Origin: Nitrobium sp046350935 | Lineage (GTDB): Bacteria > Nitrospirota > Thermodesulfovibrionia > Thermodesulfovibrionales > Dissulfurispiraceae | NCBI GenBank assembly: GCA_046350935.1 | Contig: JAXLZK010000010.1 | Coordinates: forward strand, 1 to 64,000 | DNA: 64,000 bases | Direction: 5' to 3' | Shown: in pieces, positions 17,128 through 24,862 of the stretch | Position numbering within the stretch: the first letter of the stretch is position 1 | Layout of the letters: each line of letters opens with the position of its first letter | The notes under the pieces: generated by a model | What the model was told of the DNA's origin: nothing | Database searches by the model: none | What the model saw: the letters and a program-made list of their open reading frames with translations, nothing else | Translations under genes and position numbers: made by a program

Positions 17128-18408
17128 TCAGAAACTCTTCCTCATCTCGAAGAAAAACCTGTTGGCCCGGTACGTGCTCTCCTCCTCTTTCGGGGAGCTG
17201 CTGTCGGCATAGCTGTATGCAAGCGACACCGTAAAATCCTTCCAGAGGAGATACTCGATCCGTGCGCCGAGCACGTACCTCCGTATATGCGTGTCCAGGT
17301 CCTTCTCTTCAAGCCTCTCTGCCAGAAAGTCGAAACTGCCGGTGGTCCGCGGAGTGAGCTCGTATCTGACGCTTCCTCCCGCCCCGTATTTGTCCGTGGT
17401 CGTCCGTCTGGTCTCCGCGTTCTTGTACTGCGTGGCGGCGAGAGTGATGTTCGCCTGCGTCCTGCTGAAATCGGCCCTGAGGCCTGCCAGGTACGTGCTC
17501 TCCCGGATCAGCGCGCCCAGGGGGTCTTCGCTGTAATCCATCGAAACGAGCAGCGTCCCGGTGAAGGGAGCGAAGTCGTGGGTGACCCCCGCGTTCCAGA
17601 AGATGCGGCTGTAGCCCCGCGCCCCCTTGAAATCGAGCCAGGTGTTCCCCACCCGGAAGAAGACGGAGGACTTGTCCGCATATTCGTACCGGGAGCCTAC
17701 GTATGCGTCGTGCTTCGTGTAGTCGGTCTCGTCGTTGGTATCGTCGGTATAGCGGTATCCCGCGCTCAGGGTCGCACGGGGAGTGAGGTCGTAGGAGGGC
17801 TCCACGTAGACGACGTTGTCCGTCTTGTTCACCGCCCGGCGGTCCTCGTACCACGTATTCGAGTAGATATAGCCCGCAGTGATACGGGTGCGCTCCGCGG
17901 GCCGGATAACGTAGTAGGGGTTCGCCACGAAAATGTTCCTGTCGGACTGGTCCACGAAGGAGCTCTCTTTCGTCAGGTCCCGGGTGACGTCGAGGGAGAC
18001 CCGCCCGTAATCGTCATTGAGCTTGATGAAGAACCGGTCCTTCAGCAGCTCGATGCTGCCCTTCGCGATGAGGTTGTGGGTCGTGTCGTCCCCCCGGGAG
18101 TCCTTTGCATAGTGCATGTAGTCGAGGGCGTAGGAGACATCCCACGTCCAGAGGGGGGCCGCGTACTTGAACGCCAGGGAGGGAATGGCCCTGGTAATGA
18201 AGTCGTCGGTTTTGTTGTCGCGGGTGAGGAAGATGTTGTCGTTATACTCCTCGACAACCCTGATCGCCGGATGCAGCTCGAACTCTGCGGCCCCCGCCTC
18301 CCGGAGAGCACCGGGCGGAAAGAGGGCCGCCAGCGCGGCGGCGATGAGGGACAGGAGAGTCAGGCGGTGACGCTTGCTGCCGACGGGTACTTCTGCTTGG
18401 GTGCACAC
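17128..18408 (-). CDS. Outer-membrane beta-barrel, PEP-CTERM/EPS-associated
   Basis: A 426-residue exported protein. The N-terminal hydrophobic signal (LTLLSLIAAALAAL) ends near AGAAEFELHP. The remainder consists of alternating amphipathic strands rich in Tyr, Arg and Asp, such as DNIFLTRDNKTDDFITR and VSAGYRYTDDTND-like repeats, ending in RANRFFFEMRKSF with a terminal Phe as in barrels. This matches the uncharacterised PEP-CTERM-system outer-membrane proteins (BBP2/EpsL-like), thought to help EPS cross the outer membrane. The GTG start at 18408 has a GAGGAGG Shine-Dalgarno 7 nt upstream. It lies 25 kb from the other core EPS genes. Confidence 0.8.
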   Translation of the reverse strand: MCTQAEVPVGSKRHRLTLLSLIAAALAALFPPGALREAGAAEFELHPAIRVVEEYNDNIFLTRDNKTDDFITRAIPSLAFKYAAPLWTWDVSYALDYMHYAKDSRGDDTTHNLIAKGSIELLKDRFFIKLNDDYGRVSLDVTRDLTKESSFVDQSDRNIFVANPYYVIRPAERTRITAGYIYSNTWYEDRRAVNKTDNVVYVEPSYDLTPRATLSAGYRYTDDTNDETDYTKHDAYVGSRYEYADKSSVFFRVGNTWLDFKGARGYSRIFWNAGVTHDFAPFTGTLLVSMDYSEDPLGALIRESTYLAGLRADFSRTQANITLAATQYKNAETRRTTTDKYGAGGSVRYELTPRTTGSFDFLAERLEEKDLDTHIRRYVLGARIEYLLWKDFTVSLAYSYADSSSPKEEESTYRANRFFFEMRKSF

Positions 18409-18527
18409 GTGTTCCTCCTCTTACTGTTGTGATATCTATGGGCACGGGAAATAACACGACCTTGATAGAGTGTATCACAGGAATGGAGTCACGGAACACG
18501 ATTTTTGCATTTTTGTGAACGACCGGC

Positions 18528-19670
18528 CTATTCCCCCCACCGGTACGCCTTCAGACTTTTTATCCGCGCCGCCACTTTCCGGGCGAACCCCGCAGCGGCC
18601 TTCCACGGGTAGGCAACGGCGTCCATGAGCTCCGGCGGCGCCGCTTCCATCTTTTTGCCCCTCCCCCTCACTGCGGCGACCGCTCCCCGTACTGCCAGGG
18701 AGGCGGTGCTTTTCGGGTTGAGCAGGATGTCGAGGACCTCGATGAGCACCGCGACGGCCAGCCTGCCCCTCCCGAGCCTGCATTCCATCGCTTCCAGAGC
18801 CTTTTTGTGGTACTCCCAGAACTGCCTCTCCCTGAAGGAGAGCACGCTCTTCCCCAGGAACCGGTAATACTCGTTCAGCTTCGCCTCCCACCGCTTCCCG
18901 AACTCCTCGGCCGGGAGGTAGACGGGTCCGTACTTTTTGAGCAGATACAGGTAGCCCGGCATATAGGTATTGAGTCTCCGCGCCAGGGAGGTCATCGCCT
19001 CGCTGCCCCTCCGCGTATACGAAAGCACCTGGTGCACATACCCGAAGTCGGAATCCTCCAGGACCTCGAAGCAGACTTCCGTATCCGCATGGAAGTTGCT
19101 CTCGTTGTAGAATCTTTCCCGCATCCTGATGAGGGAGGAGCGCAGGAGGAGCGTGGTGGGAGACCCGAACACGTAGAGCTTTTCCGTGAGAGTGCGCACG
19201 CAGATCTCTCTTCCCGGCACCACCGTGCTGGGATAGGGCAGCCCGTCGCAGTTCACCCGCGTATCGTCGATCCGGTAGGCCCCCACGATCGCCACCGAGG
19301 GGTTCTCCTCGGCCACCTGCACCATCTTCATCAGGCACTCGGGAAACAGCCAGTCGTCGGCATGCACCACTTTCACGTACGTGCTCCCGCGGGAGATCTG
19401 GCGCAGCGCATGGTTCCAGTTCTGCATGATGGGCAGAAAGCTCCCGTTGTGGTGGATGCGGATGCGCCGGTCGCGTTGTGCGTACTCCTCCATGATGCCC
19501 GGAGAAAGGTCGGTGCTGCAATTATTGACGATGATGTACTCCCAGTTCCGGTAGGTCTGGGCAAGGACGCTCTCGATGCACTCCGCAAGGTGCTTCTCGC
19601 AGTTGTACACTGGTGTTACGACGCTGACAAGGGGCTGTCGGCTGCTTTCGATCGTATCGTCCCGGTTCAT
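18528..19670 (-). CDS. Family 2 glycosyltransferase
   Basis: A 380-residue glycosyltransferase with VSVVTPVYNCEKHL, IIVNNCSTD and VVHADDW as the metal-binding motif. The C-terminal ~120 residues are basic and helical and may contact the membrane. The start ATG at 19670 follows the asparagine-synthetase-like gene by 71 bp. The upstream in-frame extension is spacer sequence and is not used. Confidence 0.85.
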   Translation of the reverse strand: MNRDDTIESSRQPLVSVVTPVYNCEKHLAECIESVLAQTYRNWEYIIVNNCSTDLSPGIMEEYAQRDRRIRIHHNGSFLPIMQNWNHALRQISRGSTYVKVVHADDWLFPECLMKMVQVAEENPSVAIVGAYRIDDTRVNCDGLPYPSTVVPGREICVRTLTEKLYVFGSPTTLLLRSSLIRMRERFYNESNFHADTEVCFEVLEDSDFGYVHQVLSYTRRGSEAMTSLARRLNTYMPGYLYLLKKYGPVYLPAEEFGKRWEAKLNEYYRFLGKSVLSFRERQFWEYHKKALEAMECRLGRGRLAVAVLIEVLDILLNPKSTASLAVRGAVAAVRGRGKKMEAAPPELMDAVAYPWKAAAGFARKVAARIKSLKAYRWGE

Positions 19671-19741
19671 AGGGGGAGCACCTCGTGCCGTAGGGGTTCC
19701 CGGAGCGCGGGGCAGCCCACCCTGCTCCGCCTGCATACCTC

Positions 19742-21601
19742 TTATCTGCCGTCGAGGTATATCCTGCACCAGAGCTCGAAGCTGAGGAGCGCGGTGATTT
19801 TGGCGCCCGTGTTGCTCATCCGGCTGCCGCCGTTCCTATGCTCCTCCAGCAGCCCGGCCACTGCTCCGGGGTTCCAGAAGCCCCTTTCCCGCGCCTTCGG
19901 CGAGAGCAGGATCGTCTCGGCCCAGGTGCGCAGGTCCCGCTTGAGCCATGTATCGTAGTCCACGTAGAAGCACTTCTGCCCCGCAGCGAGGAGCCCCCCT
20001 GTCAGCCGCGAGAGGAAGCGGCGCCGGCGCAGCCTCTTTTCGTGGCTCCGCATCTGGAGATGGGTGGCGTCCAGCGGCAGCCCTCCGGTCGTCGTCGCCG
20101 GGATCCTCGCCATGGAGGGGGCGGCCTGGAGAAGCACCCGCCGGTAGAGCGAATTCTCCCCCCAGCGCAGCGAGGGGGGGAGCGTCCCGGCGAAATCGAC
20201 GACGTCGTTATCGAAGAAGAGGGGCCTGAACTCGAGGGTGTCGGGGAACAGTGCCGCCAGCCGCGCGTAGAGCCGCCGCTGCTGCTGCCGCATGCCCCAG
20301 TAATCGACGCGGTGGGACACGTGGGCGGAGCGGTACTTGCCGAAGTCGGCATGGAAGCGGGCCCTGGCCAACCCCTTCACCTGCCGGAAGAGGGACGGGG
20401 TCACCAACTGCTGCACCTCGTTGTCCGTGGTCACGCTCTTCATATCGTAATAGCGGTCTGCCGTGAACCCCTTTCCCCAGAAGCGGCTCCGGGGGTCCTT
20501 GTTGAAGTGGCCGAAGATATCCTCCCCCACCGAACCCGTCGTGAGGGCATCCACCTGGAGCGCAACCTCGTCGTAGATGCTGATCCCGTGGAACTGGTTA
20601 CAGTTGATGAGGTCCTCCGTGCGCTCGATTCCCGCTGCGGCAAACGTTTTGAGATAGTCGGGCCGTATCTCGTGGAAGCTATGGAACACATTGGCTGCCT
20701 GCGCCGCCATGCGTGCATACTGCACGTCGGGGCAGAGCGGGACCCCGAAGGTAAAGGTCTTGAGCGCATCCTTCCGGAGCACGCTTAGTACGATCCGGGA
20801 GTCCATCCCCCCGCTCAGGAGGAACCCCATCCGCAAAGCGTCCCCCTGTCTTCTCTCGGCCGACTGCCGGAGCAGGAAAAGCAGCTCCTCCAGGTAGGCG
20901 TCGGGGGAAATACCCGTCTCCTCCTCCTCGAAGGCGATATCCCAGTATTTGCGCCACGAAACCCGGTGTCCCTGGCAGATCACCATGCTTGCGGGTTCCA
21001 GCTCATCGATCCCCGCGAACATCGTGTCGTTGGACTGGGGGACGCCCAGGCACAGGAAGTCGGTGAGGGCGGCATGGTTCACGGTGCGCGGAAAGCCGCT
21101 GTCGGCCAGGATGGCTTTCGGGGAGGAGGCCCACAGGTATTTCCCATTCCTCCGCGCGCAGTAGAGGGGGCGCAGGCCGTACCGGTCGTTGGCGATGATC
21201 AGCTTCTCCTTCCGCGCGTCCCATAGCATCAGGGAAAAGCTCCCGTTCAGCGCGCGGACAAAATCGTCCCCCTTTTCCTCATACAGGTGCGCGGTCAGCT
21301 CCGCGGGGCTGTCTTCCGAAAAGCGGTGCCCCTCCCGCTCGAGCGCCCTTCTCACCGCCCCGGCCCCGAAAAGCTCGCCGTGGAACAGGACGCAGACGGT
21401 CTTTTCCTCGTTCCACGCCGGTTGGGGCGGGCGGTTGATCAGCGCCGGGCGGCAGCGCCCCATGCTGAAGCCGGGCCCGCTGAACCACTCCACCGGCCCC
21501 TCGCGGTCGCTCCTCTTCAGGTGGGCGCACATATGCACCACGGCGGGCTCGCTCTCCTCCCGCCTGCACTCCGGGTCGTAGAGGGCCGCTAGTCCCGCCA
21601 T
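19742..21601 (-). CDS. Asparagine-synthetase-like ATP amidoligase lacking the glutaminase Cys (copy 1)
   Basis: A 619-residue two-domain protein of the asparagine synthetase B fold. The N-terminal Ntn-type domain keeps FHGELFG and ALNGSFSLMLWD, but the protein starts MAGLAALYDPE. The catalytic Cys2 is therefore replaced by Ala and glutamine hydrolysis should be lost. The C-terminal domain has an intact PP-loop LLSGGMDSRIVLSVL and SVGEDIFGH. It can still adenylate a carboxylate and would use another amine, as beta-lactam synthetase does. Related amidotransferases are known companions of exosortase EPS loci. It lies 91 bp after the dehydrogenase gene and before a glycosyltransferase. Substrate unknown. 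Confidence 0.82.
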   Translation of the reverse strand: MAGLAALYDPECRREESEPAVVHMCAHLKRSDREGPVEWFSGPGFSMGRCRPALINRPPQPAWNEEKTVCVLFHGELFGAGAVRRALEREGHRFSEDSPAELTAHLYEEKGDDFVRALNGSFSLMLWDARKEKLIIANDRYGLRPLYCARRNGKYLWASSPKAILADSGFPRTVNHAALTDFLCLGVPQSNDTMFAGIDELEPASMVICQGHRVSWRKYWDIAFEEEETGISPDAYLEELLFLLRQSAERRQGDALRMGFLLSGGMDSRIVLSVLRKDALKTFTFGVPLCPDVQYARMAAQAANVFHSFHEIRPDYLKTFAAAGIERTEDLINCNQFHGISIYDEVALQVDALTTGSVGEDIFGHFNKDPRSRFWGKGFTADRYYDMKSVTTDNEVQQLVTPSLFRQVKGLARARFHADFGKYRSAHVSHRVDYWGMRQQQRRLYARLAALFPDTLEFRPLFFDNDVVDFAGTLPPSLRWGENSLYRRVLLQAAPSMARIPATTTGGLPLDATHLQMRSHEKRLRRRRFLSRLTGGLLAAGQKCFYVDYDTWLKRDLRTWAETILLSPKARERGFWNPGAVAGLLEEHRNGGSRMSNTGAKITALLSFELWCRIYLDGR

Positions 21602-21692
21602 GCCGTGCTCCCGTTCCGGGGCGCGCCTTTCTTCACCCGTCGCCCCATTATGCAGCCGTCCTTTCCGCCGTCTCCCGCACCGGCTGCCCGCC

Positions 21693-22955
21693 CTATCCGC
21701 TCAGCATGCCGGAGAACCGGGCAAAGGCGTCCTGCCGCCTCCGGTCGATCCCCCGCAGTCCTCGGTAGTAGAGATCGTTCACCAGCCTGTCCAGGACGAG
21801 GCTCCGCCCCTTCCGCCGCAGCCGCCGCAGCGCGCTTTCCGCTTTCGCTCCCGAAGGGGGGGAAGAGCACGCCCTGTTCATCCTTTCGAAGTTCCTCCAC
21901 GCCACGTCCCGCGCAAGCTCCAGGGGAGGGATCTCCAGTTTTTCAGACACTTTCAGCAAACGCGCCACCTTTTCCGCAAAGATCCCCTCCACGGTCCGCC
22001 GTATCTCGGCGTGGCCGAACCCGAGGGAAGACATGCGGGAGCTGAGGACGGCGCCGCAGTTCGCGACGAAGTCGGGCAGGCAGAACACTCCCCGGCTGAG
22101 GAGTATCTTTTCGGCCTCTGGAGTCAGGGGTGCGTTGGCGGCGGGCACGATCATCCGCGCTGCGACGCTCCCCGCGTTTTCCGCATCGACTGACCAGGTT
22201 CGCGCGCACGGCACGAGGATCTCCACGGGGAGGCCCAGCAGGTCCCTCTGCGCGATTCGTTCGGCGTTGAGATAGTGGAGCACCAGTCCGCTCCCGTACG
22301 CTTTCCGCAGGAAGCACAGCAGCCTCACGTCCAGCCCCGCAGGGTTGTGTAGCGCCCCGTCCGCAGTGGATACGGCGACGAGCTTCACCCCGGCCTGCTC
22401 GAGCATCAGGGCGAGCTCCGCCCCCACTTTACCGAACCCCTCTATCGCCGCCGTCGCTGAGGAGAATCCCGCGCCCCTGAACAGTACTCCCTGCCGTATC
22501 GTCTCGAAGACGGTCAGGGCCGTGTACCCGACGCCCTCCCCGCCGGAGGCATGGAGGGGGTTGCCGAGGGCTTCCTGCATAGCGTTGATATCGTCCGGTG
22601 TCGTTCCCATGTCCTCGCCGAAGAAATAGACATGCTTCTTTACCAGAATGCCCAGGTTCCGGCCGAACGCCGCCATGACGTCCTTCCGGCGCTGCTGAAC
22701 AAGGGAGTCCGCGACAGTGATGCCCGCCTTCGCCCCTCCATGGGGAAAATTGAGAAAGCCGAACTTCAAGGTCATCACCCGCGCAAGCTGGGCAATCTCC
22801 GCCACCGACAGCCCCGGGGCCAGCCGGATGCCCCCGCCGCAGGGGTTCGCCCCCACGGTGCGGTCGATCACCAGGTAGCCAAGGGAGCCGAGCTCCCCGT
22901 CAATCACCTGACAGACCATCTGGGGGCGAAAATCGTCGATCGTTATCGGTTCCAT
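21693..22955 (-). CDS. Glu/Leu/Phe/Val dehydrogenase family protein (copy 2)
   Basis: A 420-residue amino-acid dehydrogenase homologue. Conserved catalytic positions are seen: GGGIRLAP, Lys in ARVMTLKFGF, Lys in PHGGAKAGI, Asp in FGEDMGTTPDD, and the dinucleotide motif IEGFGKVGAE. Gene order (PP-loop protein upstream, asparagine-synthetase-like protein downstream) suggests it makes or consumes an amino acid or oxo acid for those enzymes. The first copy at 1720-2952 is clearly related but has diverged, for example YPGMDMNCG against FGEDMGTTP. Cofactor and substrate are not predictable. Confidence 0.84.
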   Translation of the reverse strand: MEPITIDDFRPQMVCQVIDGELGSLGYLVIDRTVGANPCGGGIRLAPGLSVAEIAQLARVMTLKFGFLNFPHGGAKAGITVADSLVQQRRKDVMAAFGRNLGILVKKHVYFFGEDMGTTPDDINAMQEALGNPLHASGGEGVGYTALTVFETIRQGVLFRGAGFSSATAAIEGFGKVGAELALMLEQAGVKLVAVSTADGALHNPAGLDVRLLCFLRKAYGSGLVLHYLNAERIAQRDLLGLPVEILVPCARTWSVDAENAGSVAARMIVPAANAPLTPEAEKILLSRGVFCLPDFVANCGAVLSSRMSSLGFGHAEIRRTVEGIFAEKVARLLKVSEKLEIPPLELARDVAWRNFERMNRACSSPPSGAKAESALRRLRRKGRSLVLDRLVNDLYYRGLRGIDRRRQDAFARFSGMLSG

Positions 22956-22982
22956 ACTGTCTCTCCCTGTTTCTGTCGGTCG

Positions 22983-24158
22983 TTACGGCGCGAGGAAGGG
23001 GATGGTATTCCTGAGCTTCCGCGCGGTCTTCCTGAGCTTCAGGCGGAGCTGATTCCGCACCAGGCAGACCTGCAGCGCCCGCACCCACGAGGCCGTGAGG
23101 GAGCGCCGCTTCGCATAGGTGAGGACCCGCTGGAGCTCCGCTATTTTCAAAGCATCGAGCCCCCTGAGCCCCGCGATCTGGCTGTCGCTGGCATCGTGCT
23201 CGAAGCAGCCGGGGAGGGCCAGGCCGAGCACCCGGAAATTCAGGATCGTCCGGATGCATTTCTCGCACACATTGCAGTTCCTGTCCTCCTCGTCCTCCTT
23301 ACCGATCATGCAGACGCGGAGATGCTGCAGCGCCTCTTTCCACTCCGCGATCACCCCGACCTTCTCGACCCGCGAGAAGGAGGCCCCGTCATGAATGATC
23401 CGGAACGAGTCGCCCGACAGCATCCAGTCCGTCACCGGGTTGGAGCCCCAGGGCAGCACCAGGCCGTTGTACGGCTCGGTGCTCGGGATAATGCCCGCTG
23501 CAAAGCCGCGCTGCAGGAGGGACAGGCACGAGGCGGGCGCTGCGCCGTGCATGTCCCACCAGGGCTCTCCCAGATCTCTCAGGTTGGTGGCCATGGAAAT
23601 AAACTCAATCCCCAGGCTCTTCACCATGCCCTCCGCACGCTCGGCGGCGCGGTGAAACGCCCCGGCGCTCTCCAGGGGAATATCGAAGCCGTGGATCATC
23701 AGCCCCGCCTCGAGGTCCAGGTTCTGCCTTCCGCAGAGGCCGTTGCGGTAGCGGTAGGCGGTAAACGATGAATCGACACCCCCTGAGAAGAGGGTGACGG
23801 CGCTGCCCGGCCCCCCGGCGCAGGGATGCTCCCTCTCCGCATCGGCCGTGATCTCCACCTTCACGTACCGTTCCGGACGCCAGCACGCCCAGGCGGCCTG
23901 GAACTCGTCGAGGTTCCGCAGAAGGGAAGGCGATACTTCTCCGTGCATATGCAGATCGGTGGGGATGCGCATGGCGGTGAAAAGCATCACCAGCACATAG
24001 GGGTCGCCGCTCGCGGTGATAAGGCCGCCGTACCGCTCGGGCACCCGGTACCAGATGCGGACGCGGTCATGCTGCGGACCCTCCACGACAACGCCCGCGG
24101 TGACCGCACCGCCGCTTCTCACCGGCTCTTCAGGCCACAAATGGGTCTTCCCTGTCAT
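22983..24158 (-). CDS. QueC-like PP-loop ATP-pyrophosphatase of unknown function
   Basis: A 391-residue protein with a PP-loop TLFSGGVDSSFTAYR near residue 127 and a Cys cluster NCNVCEKCIRT near residue 300, a probable zinc site as in 7-cyano-7-deazaguanine synthase. The long N-terminal extension and C-terminal basic tail differ from QueC, which is about 220 residues. Such proteins recur in polysaccharide loci without a known reaction; ATP-dependent activation of a carboxylate or amide is the reasonable expectation. It starts 7 bp after the acyltransferase stop, so it is co-transcribed. Confidence 0.75.
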   Translation of the reverse strand: MTGKTHLWPEEPVRSGGAVTAGVVVEGPQHDRVRIWYRVPERYGGLITASGDPYVLVMLFTAMRIPTDLHMHGEVSPSLLRNLDEFQAAWACWRPERYVKVEITADAEREHPCAGGPGSAVTLFSGGVDSSFTAYRYRNGLCGRQNLDLEAGLMIHGFDIPLESAGAFHRAAERAEGMVKSLGIEFISMATNLRDLGEPWWDMHGAAPASCLSLLQRGFAAGIIPSTEPYNGLVLPWGSNPVTDWMLSGDSFRIIHDGASFSRVEKVGVIAEWKEALQHLRVCMIGKEDEEDRNCNVCEKCIRTILNFRVLGLALPGCFEHDASDSQIAGLRGLDALKIAELQRVLTYAKRRSLTASWVRALQVCLVRNQLRLKLRKTARKLRNTIPFLAP

Positions 24159-24165
24159 TGCCGCA

Positions 24166-24855
24166 TCACCTCGTTCGCTCCGCCATTTCGCTTCTCATTT
24201 TTACCACGCGCGCCGGCACGCCGACGGCGACACCCCCTGCGGGAACGCTGCGCGTCACCACTGCGCCAGCGCCGACAACGGCGCCCTCTCCGATCTCCAC
24301 GCCGTCGAGCACGACCACGCCGAACCCGATCCAGGCGTCGTCTCCGATGCGGATCCCCCCCTTCGTCGTCAACTCCTGCCTGCTGATAAGCTCTCCCGGG
24401 GCAAAGCCGTGGGCGTAGGAGTAGAAGGCGCAGTTCGGCCCGATCTGCACGCCGCGGCCGATGCGGATCGGCCCCTTGTACCCCATGATCTGGCAGCGCG
24501 GCTGTATGTAGGTGTCGGCCCCTATGGACACGGAGCCTCCTGCTCCGGTGGCGACGGCGGTATCGCGGAGGAGATGGACCCGGTCGTCCAGGCTCACCGG
24601 GCCGCCGCCCCGCGCCTGGTTGATGACGACCCGGTCGCCGATGAAGACATGGGCGCCCAGATGCAGATCGTTGTGGTAGATAATCGAGTTCGGATCGATA
24701 TACCCCTGCGGGTTCATAAGGGCAAGGGGATACCGCGCGCTGTGCGGCGGCGCACACCATGCGGCAAGGCGGGTGGAGAAGCGCCCCCAGCGGGACAGCC
24801 CCGCCTGCCGCATCCAGAACCGTATCCAGGCCGACCGTAAACGGGTGCGCGGCAT
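24166..24855 (-). CDS. Left-handed beta-helix (hexapeptide) acyltransferase
   Basis: A 229-residue hexapeptide-repeat protein. Repeats such as IGDRVVINQ, IGADTYIQP, IGRGVQIGPN and IGDDAWIGFGVVVLDGVEIGEGAVVGAGAVV form the left-handed beta-helix. The YSYAHGF segment supplies the catalytic His typical of WbbJ/maltose O-acetyltransferase-type enzymes. It probably O- or N-acetylates a sugar in the cytoplasm. It sits between two ATP-grasping genes with 7-bp gaps on each side. Confidence 0.87.
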   Translation of the reverse strand: MPRTRLRSAWIRFWMRQAGLSRWGRFSTRLAAWCAPPHSARYPLALMNPQGYIDPNSIIYHNDLHLGAHVFIGDRVVINQARGGGPVSLDDRVHLLRDTAVATGAGGSVSIGADTYIQPRCQIMGYKGPIRIGRGVQIGPNCAFYSYAHGFAPGELISRQELTTKGGIRIGDDAWIGFGVVVLDGVEIGEGAVVGAGAVVTRSVPAGGVAVGVPARVVKMRSEMAERTR

Positions 24856-24862
24856 AAAAGCC

